Assembly (NCBI GenBank): GCA_016215155.1
Contig: JACRLQ010000077.1
Coordinates: 1-55,816, forward strand
Source of the DNA: Nitrospirota bacterium
Lineage (GTDB): Bacteria; Nitrospirota; Thermodesulfovibrionia; Thermodesulfovibrionales; UBA6898
Length of the DNA stretch: 55,816 nt
Reading direction: 5' to 3'
Made by a program: the position numbers and the translations under genes. Position 1 is the stretch's first letter, and each line of letters opens with the position of its first letter. This document shows, in pieces, positions 20,094 to 32,414 of the stretch. The notes beneath the pieces were generated by a model. It ran no database searches, was not told the DNA's origin, and was given only the letters and a program-made list of their open reading frames with translations.

Positions 20094-20603
20094 TCACTCA
20101 AACTGGCAACGAAGCCAGCCGGCAGGTATGCCCTTCCGGTAGGCGTCCTCCTCAAGGTCGGCCAGAAGGGCCTCCCTCTCTTTAAGCCTCCTCTGGGCGG
20201 CGACCACGTTCTTTTCGTTCTTCCTTACATTTTTTCTGGCTGCCAGCTTTTTCTTTCCTGAAGAACTTGCCTCGGTCTCCCTGAATTCGTTAGAGAGCTC
20301 TTTTAGGGCGTTTACTTCGTCCCTCGACATATCCAGTTTCTTCCTGAGCTGCCTGCCTTTAGAGCACCAGTACTCCTGGTCCTTGTTTTTATCCGACTTG
20401 GCGTGTTTTTCTTCGCTGTTGTTTCCGCCAACACCCTGAAGGGCCTTTGGGGTCCCGCCTTCCTGTGACTTATGCTTATATTGTTCGAGGTCTTTGTTCG
20501 TAAAAGAAGAGGCCTCATTTGGCTGGGGCTCAACCGCATCTGAAGCTGACGCTGAATAAAAAAACGCTGCGGCCAGGAGTAAACATAAAAAATATCTGGT
20601 CAT
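20094..20603 (-). CDS. Exported charged coiled-coil protein
   Basis: A 169-residue protein with a signal peptide (MTRYFLCLLLAAAFFYSASA). A low-complexity polar linker follows (about 25-75). The C-terminal half is strongly helical and charged (about 85-160; KNVVAAQRRLKEREALLADL), probably a coiled coil. Two cysteines are present, at about 80 and near the C-terminus. No family was recognised. It follows kdsA by 3 bp, so it is in the kdsB-pyrG-kdsA transcription unit. A periplasmic structural role is possible but unproven. Confidence 0.7.
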   Translation of the reverse strand: MTRYFLCLLLAAAFFYSASASDAVEPQPNEASSFTNKDLEQYKHKSQEGGTPKALQGVGGNNSEEKHAKSDKNKDQEYWCSKGRQLRKKLDMSRDEVNALKELSNEFRETEASSSGKKKLAARKNVRKNEKNVVAAQRRLKEREALLADLEEDAYRKGIPAGWLRCQFE

Positions 20604-20606
20604 GAT

Positions 20607-21431
20607 TTATCCACCTTTTCCCAGGGCATTGGCAATTTTAGAAACAGAATTGAGGATACTGCTTACCTCATCGAGGTCCACCATATTCGGGCCGTCACAC
20701 AGGGCCTTTTGAGGCTCCGGATGCACCTCGATAAAAAACCCGTCCACGCCGCAGGCGGCGGCGGCCCGCGCCAGGGGACCCGCGAACTCCCGCTGCCCCC
20801 CTGAACAGCTGCCCTGTCCGCCGGGAAGCTGGAGGCTGTGGGTGACGTCAAATATGACCGGATGTCCCATTGCCCTCATGATCGGGAACCCGCGGAAATC
20901 CACCACGAGGTTATTGTATCCAAACGATGTGCCCCGTTCAGTGATCATGAGCCTCCGGTTTCCGGTCGATACGAATTTATCGATGATATTTTTTATGTCC
21001 CATGGCGCGAGGAACTGGCCCTTTTTGATGTTGACCGGCTTGCCGGTCTCGGAGGCGGCCAGGATCAGGTCCGTCTGCCTGCAGAGAAAGGCCGGGATCT
21101 GGAGGACATCCAGCACCTCCGCCGCAGGCCCTACCTCCTCCACGGAATGGATATCCGACAGGACGGGGACACCAAGCCTGCTTTTTATGTCGGCGAGTAT
21201 CTGCAGACCTTTTTTGATGCCGGGGCCTCTGTATGAACCAAGGGACGAACGGTTTGCCTTGTCGAAGGAGCATTTAAATACGAAAGGCAGTCCGTACGAG
21301 CCGCATATCGCCTTGAGCCGTGAGGCGGTATCAAGGGTGATATCGGCACTTTCTATGACACAGGGGCCGGCGATAACGATGGGCGCCAGGCCGTTGCCGA
21401 TCAGTATGTCATCGATCTTTATTGCCATCAT
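20607..21431 (-). CDS. kdsA: 3-deoxy-8-phosphooctulonate (Kdo-8-P) synthase
   Basis: The 274-residue enzyme condenses arabinose 5-phosphate with phosphoenolpyruvate to give Kdo-8-phosphate. Conserved segments are IAGPCVIES (18-26), [20 protein letters not shown] (52-71), [28 protein letters not shown] and [14 protein letters not shown]. The cysteine in GPCVIES marks the metal-dependent class; the E. coli metal-independent enzyme has asparagine there. The gene lies 4 bp downstream of pyrG. Confidence 0.96.
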   Translation of the reverse strand: MMAIKIDDILIGNGLAPIVIAGPCVIESADITLDTASRLKAICGSYGLPFVFKCSFDKANRSSLGSYRGPGIKKGLQILADIKSRLGVPVLSDIHSVEEVGPAAEVLDVLQIPAFLCRQTDLILAASETGKPVNIKKGQFLAPWDIKNIIDKFVSTGNRRLMITERGTSFGYNNLVVDFRGFPIMRAMGHPVIFDVTHSLQLPGGQGSCSGGQREFAGPLARAAAACGVDGFFIEVHPEPQKALCDGPNMVDLDEVSSILNSVSKIANALGKGG

Positions 21432-21435
21432 CGGG

Positions 21436-23834
<2,399 letters not shown>

Positions 23835-23931
23835 GAATTACTAATTATATACGATTGGATAAGAGATATGGGGAATATGTTAAAATTTACCCTGGCTAAT
23901 ATAAGGGAAAAGGAACTCCGAGGAGAAAAAA

Positions 23932-25719
23932 ATGGATATTATGGTGAAAAATGAAAAACTGAAGACATGGATCAAGGAAGTCGCCGATATGTGCCGGCCT
24001 GACGCCATCCATATCTGTGACGGATCGAAAAAAGAATATGACGGCATGATGGCCATGCTGATAGCCAGTGGCAGCGCTATTGCCCTAAGTAAGCGCCCAA
24101 ACAGTTATCTGTTTCGGTCCGACCCCAGCGACGTGGCGAGGGTCGAGGACCGCACCTATATCTCAACGACGTCAAAGGACGAAGCCGGCCCGACGAACAA
24201 CTGGATAGACCCGGCCTCACTTAAAGCCACGATGAAGAATCTTTACAACGGCTGCATGAAGGGGCGCACGATGTATGTGATCCCGTTTTCGATGGGCCCG
24301 ATCGGTTCCCCGATCGCCAAGATCGGGGTCGAGATCTCCGACAGCCCCTACGTCGTCGTCAATATGCATATTATGACGCGTGTAAGCTCAAAGGTCCTCG
24401 AACTGCTCGGCGCCGACGGGGACTTCATCCCCTGCCTCCATTCGATCGGCGCGCCGCTTGAAAAAGGGCGGAAAGACGTGCAGTGGCCGTGCGCTCCGAT
24501 AGAGAGCAAGTACATAAGCCACTTCCCCGAGGAAAATCTTATCTGGTCCTATGGTTCCGGGTACGGAGGAAACGCCCTTCTGGGGAAGAAATGCCTCGCC
24601 CTTCGTATAGCCTCCGCAATGGCCAGGAGGGAGTCGTGGATGGCTGAACATATGCTTATCCTGAGGCTCACAAACCCTGAAGGGAGGCAGTACCATATCG
24701 CGGCGGCCTTTCCCTCGGCCTGCGGCAAGACCAACCTGGCCATGATGAAGCCGTCTCTTGAGGGCTGGAAATGCGAGTGCATAGGTGATGATATAGCCTG
24801 GATGAAGATCGGCCCTGACGGCCGCCTTTATGCCATTAACCCGGAAAACGGGTTTTTCGGTGTAGGGCCGGGGACATCATATAGCACGAACGCGATGGCG
24901 ATGGACACAATAAAGGAAAACACCATATTTACCAACTGCGCCCTCACCGACGACGGGGACATCTGGTGGGAAGGCATGACCGACGACCTGCCTTCACATC
25001 TTATCGACTGGAAGGGGCGGGACTGGACGCCTTCTGAAAAGGCGGAGGCGGCGCATCCGAACGCGCGGTTCACCGCGGCAGCAGCCCAATGTCCGGTGAT
25101 ATGCAAAGACTGGGAAAATCCCGCGGGGGTCCCGATCGACATCTTTATATTCGGCGGAAGACGCGGGAGCGTCGTCCCGCTTGTCTATGAGTCCCTCTCC
25201 TGGGAGCACGGGGTCTTTTTAGGCGCTACCGCCGCATCCGAGACCACGTCCGCCAACATAGGCGCGGTAGGCAACTTAAGAAGGGACCCATTCGCGATGA
25301 AGCCCTTCTGCGGCTATAACATGGGCGACTATTTCGGCCACTGGCTTGCGATGGGGGAGAAACTCGGCGGCAAGGCCCCCAGGATCTTCTACGTGAACTG
25401 GTTCAGGAAGAACCAGGACGGGAAGTTTCTCTGGCCCGGGTTCAGCGAAAACAGCAGGGTCCTTAAATGGATGTGCGAGAGGGTTGACGGCAGGGCCGGG
25501 GCGGACGAATCCCCGATCGGCCTGCTCCCCAAGCGGGGGGACCTCGATCTCTCCGGTCTTGACATCGCCCGCGATGACTTTGAAGAGCTGATGAAGGTGG
25601 ACTCCGCCGAGTGGCATGCCGAAATCCCTGATATCGAGGCGCATTTTTCCTTGTTCGGGGGCCGTCTCCCAGACAGCCTGAAAGACCAGCTCACGGCCTT
25701 AAAGAAGCGCCTTGGATAA
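23932..25719 (+). CDS. pckG: Phosphoenolpyruvate carboxykinase (GTP)
   Basis: The 595-residue GTP-dependent enzyme interconverts oxaloacetate and phosphoenolpyruvate. The P-loop carries the reactive cysteine ([20 protein letters not shown] near 262). [10 protein letters not shown] and the guanine/hydrophobic segments ([29 protein letters not shown]) identify the GTP class, not the ATP class. A GGAG motif precedes the ATG; a second in-frame ATG (codon 4, MVKNEK) is an alternative start. A plausible promoter (TTGGAT, 17 bp, TGTTAAAAT) lies at 23855-23886. With the malic enzyme at 48 kb it links C3 and C4 acids. Confidence 0.96.
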   Translation: MDIMVKNEKLKTWIKEVADMCRPDAIHICDGSKKEYDGMMAMLIASGSAIALSKRPNSYLFRSDPSDVARVEDRTYISTTSKDEAGPTNNWIDPASLKATMKNLYNGCMKGRTMYVIPFSMGPIGSPIAKIGVEISDSPYVVVNMHIMTRVSSKVLELLGADGDFIPCLHSIGAPLEKGRKDVQWPCAPIESKYISHFPEENLIWSYGSGYGGNALLGKKCLALRIASAMARRESWMAEHMLILRLTNPEGRQYHIAAAFPSACGKTNLAMMKPSLEGWKCECIGDDIAWMKIGPDGRLYAINPENGFFGVGPGTSYSTNAMAMDTIKENTIFTNCALTDDGDIWWEGMTDDLPSHLIDWKGRDWTPSEKAEAAHPNARFTAAAAQCPVICKDWENPAGVPIDIFIFGGRRGSVVPLVYESLSWEHGVFLGATAASETTSANIGAVGNLRRDPFAMKPFCGYNMGDYFGHWLAMGEKLGGKAPRIFYVNWFRKNQDGKFLWPGFSENSRVLKWMCERVDGRAGADESPIGLLPKRGDLDLSGLDIARDDFEELMKVDSAEWHAEIPDIEAHFSLFGGRLPDSLKDQLTALKKRLG

Positions 25720-25759
25720 AACCTGCCCGGGGCTGCCGGCAGGGGAAAAATTCTGACGC

Positions 25760-27493
25760 ATGGAAAAGGCCGCATTCAAGAAGACCCTGGTAAATGTACT
25801 TGGGGTAGTATATTATCATTCCAAGACCAGCGACGGCGGAGACCTTTATCTGACGCGGTTTGCCGAACCGTATCCGGGGCATTTCGAGATAGAGAACTGG
25901 TATGAAAGAAGCTGGTTCAATGCCCATAAGACACGTCTTATCGGCACCAGTTCCGTATTCAGGGTCCCCACAAAAAATGTCGACGGCAGGAGCCTTGATC
26001 TGGTCGTTAAAAATTGCAGGGTCGGGGAGGACGTGCCCATAGATACGCACACCCTTCAGGAATTCTGTGATGCCGAGTTCAACAGCCCATGGGAAGAATT
26101 TTCCCTGGTTATGGAACTGAGGGAGAACCTCTACGGCCCGAAAGAAATGAAGATGGACACCCAGCTGCCGCTGGCGATTTATGTGCCTCCGGATAAAATG
26201 CAGGCATGGCAGAGCGGGAGGTCCCGGTCCAGGATCAACCGTATCCGGGCCAAGCATCCGGGGATCGACCTTGATATCCTCAAGCAGTACAAGCTCATCT
26301 ATCAATGGATCAAAGGCAGTAACATCAAGGAGGCCTTTGAGCATATCGACATCAATAACGATGAAATGGTCCATCACCTTACTACGCTCAACGCCAGGGC
26401 CCACAGTGACCTCAACCGCAAGGGATACCTCGTGGCCGACATGAAGCCCGAACATGTCATTATCGGCGAGCCGGACGTCAGGCAGATAGAAGAACTTGGA
26501 AGGTCGGCCGGAAACAACGCATACAAACAACAGGTGGCCCTGATCTATAGCCTGATCGCGGAGGGCCGTTATTCGCTAATCGACTATGAGCTGCTGCTGA
26601 GGACCCCCGAACATGAGGAAGAGGTGAAATCCCACAGGAGGCTCTCCTATCTCGACGACCAGCGTCACCGGTTTGACCCGGCCCCTCTTCCGGCCCATCT
26701 GTCGCAGACGGAGATCTTCGGGGTGCCTTATATTTATGGACATGCCGAAAGCACCGGAGGCCTGCTTTGGGTCGTGGGAAGGGCGCCGCACCTTTTCGAT
26801 TATTTTCTCCCCGAAAGGTGGCGCAAGACCCCCTCGCTTAAATTGTCGCAGACGAAAGAGGTGTTTTATACGATTACCAAGGACAATATTCACCTGGTCT
26901 GGGAAACTTCGAGGGTAGGGGAAATGCCTTCAGGCGAGGAGGAAGGGGCCAGGGAACCCAGGGTCAGGCAATACGGGATAAACAGTCCTTTTGAGGAGTT
27001 TGCGATTGCCCATATGTTAAACCGGCTCGGCATTCCCACTGTGTATGTCCGGGCTATATATATGACAGGAAGCAAAAAGATCGAGGCGTCGACAGACCGG
27101 AGAAAATATGAATCTCATAAAAATCTTCCGGACCCGGAAGGCAATCCGGTCCTGCGGGAAGAGTATAATTACATAACCATCAGGGGCTATTATAACGGGC
27201 CTGACCAGTGGGTAGCCGAACACGGCGATGCGTCCTTATATACACCGGTAGACCTTTCGAGGGCCGTGTATAAGGGAATAATTGACGAGCGGCAATGCGC
27301 TCTGTTTCTTGATGAGATAAAAGCAAAATTAGGAAATTCGGGATTCGACGGGTCATTGTTAAAGGCAAACGACCTGCTCCTTGCGATTGACAGTGCCGGG
27401 AAGATTATGAATAATATTCATGGCGAACCCGAAGTCATCATATGTAATTTCGAACTTATATGGAAGGTCCCCGATAATGATAAAGCCACCTAG
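25760..27493 (+). CDS. Unrecognised 577-residue protein with internal duplication, possibly kinase-like
   Basis: No named family was recognised. Two halves repeat with an offset of about 298-300 residues: LVVKNCRVGE at 81-90 parallels LVWETSRVGE at 379-388, and FNSPWEEFSL at 107-116 parallels INSPFEEFAI at 407-416. In the first half the order of motifs recalls a protein-kinase-like fold: a lysine strand (VVK, K84), a helix with conserved Glu (E112/E113) and a loop LVADMKPEHVII at 224-235 resembling HxDxKPxN. In the second copy the lysine is replaced (WET). The kinase reading is an inference. It lies 40 bp downstream of pckG on the same strand and is probably cotranscribed. There is no signal peptide or membrane segment. 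Confidence 0.75.
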   Translation: MEKAAFKKTLVNVLGVVYYHSKTSDGGDLYLTRFAEPYPGHFEIENWYERSWFNAHKTRLIGTSSVFRVPTKNVDGRSLDLVVKNCRVGEDVPIDTHTLQEFCDAEFNSPWEEFSLVMELRENLYGPKEMKMDTQLPLAIYVPPDKMQAWQSGRSRSRINRIRAKHPGIDLDILKQYKLIYQWIKGSNIKEAFEHIDINNDEMVHHLTTLNARAHSDLNRKGYLVADMKPEHVIIGEPDVRQIEELGRSAGNNAYKQQVALIYSLIAEGRYSLIDYELLLRTPEHEEEVKSHRRLSYLDDQRHRFDPAPLPAHLSQTEIFGVPYIYGHAESTGGLLWVVGRAPHLFDYFLPERWRKTPSLKLSQTKEVFYTITKDNIHLVWETSRVGEMPSGEEEGAREPRVRQYGINSPFEEFAIAHMLNRLGIPTVYVRAIYMTGSKKIEASTDRRKYESHKNLPDPEGNPVLREEYNYITIRGYYNGPDQWVAEHGDASLYTPVDLSRAVYKGIIDERQCALFLDEIKAKLGNSGFDGSLLKANDLLLAIDSAGKIMNNIHGEPEVIICNFELIWKVPDNDKAT

Positions 27494-27602
27494 TGTAGTG
27501 CGCCCGACAGTTCCTTGCAGATTTTCGAGTTGTTTAGGGATTTCTGATGCATTACGTTAGTCACCTCTTGCTTGCCGGGCATACCGGAAATTACCAGGAT
27601 TA

Positions 27603-28268
27603 ATGGACACCGCCCAGCTTCAGAGACTTATCGTTTCGCTGCCCGCGCTTCTGATCGCGATAACCTTTCACGAGGTCTCCCACGGTTTCGTCGCAAATAA
27701 GCTGGGGGACCCTACCGCCAAGTTCATGGGCAGGCTGACGCTCAATCCGCTTGTACATATCGATCCTTTCGGGACCATTATACTGCCGCTCGTAATGCTC
27801 TATATGACGGACGGCAGGTTCGTCTTCGGTTATGCCAAGCCTGTGCCGATAAATCCGATGAATTTCAAAGACCCGCGTAAGGGCATGGCGCTTTCTGCTG
27901 CTGCGGGTCCCGTCACTAATATACTTCTGGCCATTGCGAGCACCCTGGTCCTGAAGCTGGTTATCCTTCCCCTGACGTCCATCCTGCCGGCTGCCGTGAA
28001 TGAAACGGTCATGAAGCCTCTGGCGATGGTAGCCGTATCCAGCGTACTGATTAATGTTGTCCTGGCATCGTTTAACATGATCCCGGTGCCGCCGCTCGAC
28101 GGGGGCAGGGTATTGACGGGGCTTCTGCCCCACAGGCAGGCCATGACTTTCAGCAAGATCGAGCCGTTTGGTTTTATTATCGTGCTTGCGCTTATCTACA
28201 CCGGCATAGCAAACTATATAATTACGCCGGTCATCACCTTTTTCATGACCCTTCTGCAGGTATTCTGA
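27603..28268 (+). CDS. Site-2 protease family (M50) membrane metalloprotease
   Basis: A 221-residue integral membrane protein with the zinc motif HEVSH at about residues 22-26 (ITFHEVSHGFVANKLGD) in the first membrane helix. The third ligand region is NMIPVPPLDGGRVL near 158-171, the usual NPxPPLDGG type. Four or more hydrophobic segments are present and no PDZ or CBS domain. This is the short stand-alone form common in bacteria; substrate unknown. It follows the 577-residue gene after 109 bp on the same strand. Confidence 0.92.
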   Translation: MDTAQLQRLIVSLPALLIAITFHEVSHGFVANKLGDPTAKFMGRLTLNPLVHIDPFGTIILPLVMLYMTDGRFVFGYAKPVPINPMNFKDPRKGMALSAAAGPVTNILLAIASTLVLKLVILPLTSILPAAVNETVMKPLAMVAVSSVLINVVLASFNMIPVPPLDGGRVLTGLLPHRQAMTFSKIEPFGFIIVLALIYTGIANYIITPVITFFMTLLQVF

Positions 28269-28414
28269 AGGTCCTTTTTTTCCAGCCTCCCCGGTATTCC
28301 GTCCCGTATATGAAGCTTTCGAGGTCCTCGACAGCGATCTTCCGGGCGGAAATACAGGCACTTACAGCCATAAGTTTGGCTTATCAGTATTAAAATATTT
28401 ATTGATAAGTCGGG

Positions 28415-29251
28415 TTAGAGATTAAAAACACATTTTTTACAGGCCTCCGCCTTCTTCTGTCCTTTGCAGGCCCCTGAGATGCCGTGATGGCAGAGCGCGA
28501 AATCGTATTTGAGCGGGTCCTCAGGGTCAAACCTCCGGAGAGCCCCGGTTATTTCGACCGCCATCTTCCAATCCGGGGATTTGCGTGCGGAGAGCCCAAG
28601 GCAACGCGATATCCTTGCAATATGGGTATCGAGAGGAATTACAAGCCTGTTTTTTGGGACCCTCTTCCAGATACCCAGATCGATGTCCCGGTCCCGTATC
28701 ATCCAGCGGAGATAGAGGTTTGCCCTTTTGCAGGCGCTTCCGTTGCGCGGGGAGGCGAAAAACTGCATAAGCCCTGGCGGGTGAAGGTTACTGCCGTACA
28801 CCACGGAGGTGTCGACATTTGTCAGCTCGTCCATAAACCCGGAGAGCCCCTGTCCCACATTTAAGTCTTCATCCCTGTAATATTTCATAAACAGCTCTTC
28901 GAGAGACCCATGACGCAGGAGGACCTCTTTAAGAATATGTATCAGGCAGATGATATCGTCGTTTTCGTTGAACCGGTACTTGAGGCCCCGGAGAAGTCTT
29001 CTGAGTTTGCGCGGGTCCGTGCCCAAGATAAAGTCGCAGGGACCTACTCCCATAACGGAAAATATCTTTTCGAGGACCGCCCTGAATAATTGGACCTTTC
29101 CGTAGGCAAGGGCAGATGAAATAAACCCTGTGACCTCAATATCACGGGGGTCATTATATCTCCGGGGGAATTCGATGGGGTCGTTCATGATTCTCCCTGC
29201 GAAGTCATATTCGCGGTAGAACCGGTCGAGGACCTTTTTAAGCTCCGGCAT
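28415..29251 (-). CDS. TIGR02757 (DUF2400) family protein
   Basis: A 278-residue protein recognised by its N-terminus (LKKVLDRFYREYDFAGRIMN), DPIEFPRRYNDPRDIEVTGF, and ANLYLRWMIRDRDIDLGIW near 187. DTHIARISRCLGLSAR near 217 resembles the helix-hairpin region of HhH-GPD DNA glycosylases. Four cysteines close the protein (CHHGISGACKGQKKAEACKKC), a possible metal or FeS site. A DNA-repair role is only suggested by this resemblance. It is convergent with the M50 protease gene and 9 bp downstream of trpF. Confidence 0.85.
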   Translation of the reverse strand: MPELKKVLDRFYREYDFAGRIMNDPIEFPRRYNDPRDIEVTGFISSALAYGKVQLFRAVLEKIFSVMGVGPCDFILGTDPRKLRRLLRGLKYRFNENDDIICLIHILKEVLLRHGSLEELFMKYYRDEDLNVGQGLSGFMDELTNVDTSVVYGSNLHPPGLMQFFASPRNGSACKRANLYLRWMIRDRDIDLGIWKRVPKNRLVIPLDTHIARISRCLGLSARKSPDWKMAVEITGALRRFDPEDPLKYDFALCHHGISGACKGQKKAEACKKCVFNL

Positions 29252-29260
29252 GCCTAGTCT

Positions 29261-29893
29261 TTAGATTGCGGACTTGGCCCGCTCGATAAAGAGTCTTAAT
29301 TTCGCGTGGTCTTTCTTTCCTTTGGCAGACTCTACGCCGCCGCTTACATCGACGGCATACGGACCGACGTATTTTATCGCGTCTGAAATATTGTCCGGGG
29401 TGAGACCGCCCGAGAGTATTATCGTATGGAAGTATTTTTTGGCCTCTACCGCGATGTCCCAGTTAAAGACCTGCCCTGTTCCTCCGTGCATATGATCGCT
29501 GTAAGTGTCCAGCAGGAGGGCGGAGATGTGGTCCTTATAACTGAGGACAGACCCGAGGCTTTCGAGTGATTTGACCCTGATGACCTTTATGGCCCCTCTA
29601 TGGATCCGGCGGCAGAGCTCGGGGGATTCCTCCCCGTGGAGCTGGACCAGATCAATTCCGGCCAGAGTGACTATCTCATCGATTACGTCAACAGGTTCGT
29701 TTACAAAGACGCCGGCCGTCTTTACAAAAGTGGGAAGTCTCCGGATGATATTCCCTGCCTCCCGGGGGTCGATATACCTGGGGCTTTCCTTAACAAATAT
29801 GAACCCAAGGGCATCGGCCCCTGCTTCGACCGCCGCCATCGCGTCGTCAGTGTTCGTTATTCCGCAGATCTTAACTTTTACCATAGCGCTCAA
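29261..29893 (-). CDS. trpF: Phosphoribosylanthranilate isomerase
   Basis: The 210-residue TIM-barrel enzyme catalyses the third step of tryptophan synthesis. Typical strands are VKICGITNTDDAMAAVEAGA at 6-25 (catalytic Cys in KICGI), GFIFVKESPRYI, VQLHGEESPELC and the catalytic Asp in LLLDTYSD; SGGLTPDNI is the phosphate loop. The other tryptophan genes apart from a trpB2 upstream are not in this window. Confidence 0.95.
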   Translation of the reverse strand: MSAMVKVKICGITNTDDAMAAVEAGADALGFIFVKESPRYIDPREAGNIIRRLPTFVKTAGVFVNEPVDVIDEIVTLAGIDLVQLHGEESPELCRRIHRGAIKVIRVKSLESLGSVLSYKDHISALLLDTYSDHMHGGTGQVFNWDIAVEAKKYFHTIILSGGLTPDNISDAIKYVGPYAVDVSGGVESAKGKKDHAKLRLFIERAKSAI

Positions 29894-29937
29894 ATAAATA
29901 GAGGACGGGCTAAAAGCCCGCCCCAGGACAAACAGGA

Positions 29938-31293
29938 TTACGGAATAACGGGCAGTTCTTTCAGCGCCTCTTTGATCTTTTCATCCGGATATTCATAGTC
30001 CACGAGCTTTCCGGCAAGGAAGTCCTGATAAGCCGTCATATCGAGATACCCATGTCCGGAGAGATTAAAGAATATCGTCTTTTGTTTGCCCTCTTCCTTT
30101 GCCTTCATCGCTTCGTCTATCGCGCCCTTTATGGCATGGGAGCTCTCCGGCGCGGGGATGATACCCTCGGTGTTGGCGAACTTTATCGCAGCCTCGAACA
30201 CACCTGTCTGGCCATAGGCTACCGCCTCGATCAGCTTGTCGTGATAAAGCTGGCAGACAAGGGGGGAGTCGGCGTGATACCTCAGTCCTCCGGCATGGAT
30301 GCCGGGGGGCATGAAGTTGTGGCCGAGCGTATACATCATCATAAGCGGCGTCATTCCGGCGGTGTCGCCGAAATCATATCTGAATTCGCCCTTCGTGAGC
30401 GTGGGGCAGGATATTGGCTCGACCGCGATGACCCTCAATTCCTTTCCATTGATCTTGTCCTGCAAAAACGGGAAGCTTACGCCGCCGAGGTTACTGCCTC
30501 CGCCGCAGCATCCGATGATTACATCAGGATAATCACCCGCAAGCGCAAACTGTTTTTTCGCCTCAAGGCCTATAATCGTCTGGTGCAGGAGCACATGGTT
30601 TAAGACAGACCCGAGCGCGTAGTTGGTGTCGTCGTGGGTCGCTGCGTCCTCGACCGCCTCTGATATCGCCATGCCGAGGCTCCCCGGATTGTCCGGGTCT
30701 GCTTCGAGGACCTTTCTTCCTGTGTTGGTCACAGTTGACGGGCTCGGGTGGACGGTAGCTCCCCAGGTCTCCATCGCTATCCTTCTGTAGGGTTTCTGGT
30801 TGTAGCTGACCCGCACCATATAGACCGTAACTTCGAGGCCGAAGAGGCTGCCGGCAAGGGCCATGGAAGAGCCCCACTGTCCCGCGCCTGTTTCAGTCGC
30901 TATTCTCCTGATGCCGGCAGCCTTGTTGTAATAGGCCTGGGGAATCGAGGTGTTTGGTTTATGGCTTCCGGCGGGGCTTACTCCTTCGTATTTATAGTAT
31001 ATCTTCGCCGGGGTGCCGAGGGCCTTTTCAAGCCTGTGCGCCCGGTAAAGCGGGGAGGGTCTCCAGAGGGAATATATGTCCAGTACCTCATCAGGGATAT
31101 CGATCCACCTCTGGGTAGAGACTTCCTGCTCGATCAGGGCCATGGGGAATATGGGGGTCAGGTCCTGGGGGCCGACAGGCTGTTTCGTGCCGGGATGAAG
31201 AGGGGGCTTGGGCTTATTGGGCATGTCCGCCATAATGTTGTACCACTGTTTAGGTATCTCTCTGTCAGGCAAAATGATCTTGGTCTCGCGCAT
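29938..31293 (-). CDS. trpB2: TrpB2-type tryptophan synthase beta-like protein
   Basis: A PLP enzyme of 451 residues from the chosen start. TrpB2 proteins make tryptophan from indole and serine without the usual TrpA-interacting surface. Marks of the class are the long N-terminal extension ([18 protein letters not shown]), [15 protein letters not shown], the PLP lysine in [18 protein letters not shown], and [11 protein letters not shown] for phosphate binding. The ATG at 31293 has a GGAGGAG just upstream; the longer reading from 31332 lacks one. It lies 44 bp upstream of trpF, a natural pairing in tryptophan synthesis. Confidence 0.9.
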   Translation of the reverse strand: MRETKIILPDREIPKQWYNIMADMPNKPKPPLHPGTKQPVGPQDLTPIFPMALIEQEVSTQRWIDIPDEVLDIYSLWRPSPLYRAHRLEKALGTPAKIYYKYEGVSPAGSHKPNTSIPQAYYNKAAGIRRIATETGAGQWGSSMALAGSLFGLEVTVYMVRVSYNQKPYRRIAMETWGATVHPSPSTVTNTGRKVLEADPDNPGSLGMAISEAVEDAATHDDTNYALGSVLNHVLLHQTIIGLEAKKQFALAGDYPDVIIGCCGGGSNLGGVSFPFLQDKINGKELRVIAVEPISCPTLTKGEFRYDFGDTAGMTPLMMMYTLGHNFMPPGIHAGGLRYHADSPLVCQLYHDKLIEAVAYGQTGVFEAAIKFANTEGIIPAPESSHAIKGAIDEAMKAKEEGKQKTIFFNLSGHGYLDMTAYQDFLAGKLVDYEYPDEKIKEALKELPVIP

Positions 31294-31392
31294 ATGCTCC
31301 TCCGGAAATATTATTGTCAGCGGAAACAGCACATATGAATCCGCCTTTGACTTCAGGTCAATAGGTTAAGATAGCATAACCTCAGGAAAAAT

Positions 31393-31427
31393 TGAACAGG
31401 TAAATTCGCTGGCCGTATGATATAATT
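31393..31427 (+). promoter_or_regulatory. Predicted promoter and ribosome site of cysK
   Basis: TTGAAC, an 18-bp spacer and TATGAT (overlapping a TATAAT) precede cysK on the plus strand. A strong GGAGG at 31446-31450 sits 7 bp before the ATG. Confidence 0.5.
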
Positions 31428-31457
31428 TTTTTAAGCTGCACCACCGGAGGATATAAA

Positions 31458-32384
31458 ATGCGCGCTGACAACGTCCTTTCACTTATAGGGAATACGCCTT
31501 TGGTAAGGATCGATCGTCTTACCGGCCCTGATGATGCCGAGATCTGGGCCAAGCTCGAGGGTTGTAACCCCGGAGGCTCCGTAAAAGACAGGATTGCGCT
31601 TTCGATGGTAGAGGGCGCGGAAAAAGACGGAAAGCTCTCCCCCGGCGGCACGCTGATCGAGCCTACAAGCGGCAATACCGGGATCGGGCTGGCCATGGTT
31701 TCCGCGATCAGGGGATATCGCCTGATCCTCACGATGCCCGATACCATGTCGATGGAAAGAAGACAGCTTCTTGCGGCTTACGGCGCCGAGATCGTCCTTA
31801 CTGAAGGGAAAAAAGGCATGAAGGGCGCAGTTGACAGGGCCTCCGAGATACAGCAGGAAAATCCGTCTTACTTTATGCCCCAGCAGTTCGAAAACTGTTA
31901 TAACCCGGAGGTCCATACGCGCACTACAGCGGTCGAAATCCTCAATGACCTCGGGGGCGCTCCCGATGGCTTTGTCGCCGGCGTTGGGACAGGGGGTACG
32001 ATTACGGGTGTCGGGCAGGTCTTAAGATCAAAAAAAGCCGATATCTGGATCGGCGCGGTAGAGCCCGCGACATCCCCTGTATTGAGAGGTGGAAGTCCCG
32101 GCCCCCATAAAATAGCCGGTATCGGGGCGGGGTTTGTCCCTGGGGTATTAAACACGAAGATATATGACGAGGTTGTCCCCGTGACGGACGACGACGCAGC
32201 TGTCACGGCGCGGCAGCTTGCCCTGAAGGAGGGCATACTTGCCGGCATCTCTTCAGGCGCCGCGATGTGGGCATCTCTTTTAGTGGCAAAAAGGCTCGGA
32301 AGAGGTAAGAGGGTTGTCGTGATAATGCCTGACGGGGGGGACCGCTACCTGAGTACGGGGCTTTTTTTACCGGCGGTGACATAG
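31458..32384 (+). CDS. cysK: Cysteine synthase (O-acetylserine sulfhydrylase)
   Basis: The 308-residue PLP enzyme makes cysteine from O-acetylserine and sulfide. Motifs: LIGNTPLVRIDRL (8-20), PLP lysine in NPGGSVKDRIALSMVE near 43, EPTSGNTGIGLA near 70 and GVGTGGTITGVG near 178. CysK and CysM are not separable with certainty by eye. It is monocistronic between divergent trpB2 and the convergent flavodoxin genes. Confidence 0.93.
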   Translation: MRADNVLSLIGNTPLVRIDRLTGPDDAEIWAKLEGCNPGGSVKDRIALSMVEGAEKDGKLSPGGTLIEPTSGNTGIGLAMVSAIRGYRLILTMPDTMSMERRQLLAAYGAEIVLTEGKKGMKGAVDRASEIQQENPSYFMPQQFENCYNPEVHTRTTAVEILNDLGGAPDGFVAGVGTGGTITGVGQVLRSKKADIWIGAVEPATSPVLRGGSPGPHKIAGIGAGFVPGVLNTKIYDEVVPVTDDDAAVTARQLALKEGILAGISSGAAMWASLLVAKRLGRGKRVVVIMPDGGDRYLSTGLFLPAVT

Positions 32385-32414
32385 ATCCCTTTGAGCTTCC
32401 TGAAGGGGCCTCTG

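Noticed and set aside
27600-28361. Long 253-codon minus-strand ORF opposite the M50 protease
   Set aside because: It mirrors the real membrane protein gene, is rich in Arg, Gln and His, and shows no family pattern. It is a shadow frame.
28244-28372. 42-codon minus-strand ORF between the M50 protease and TIGR02757 genes
   Set aside because: It reads as plausible protein (ISARKIAVEDLESFIYGTEY) but overlaps the M50 gene end, lacks a clear ribosome site and matches nothing known to me.
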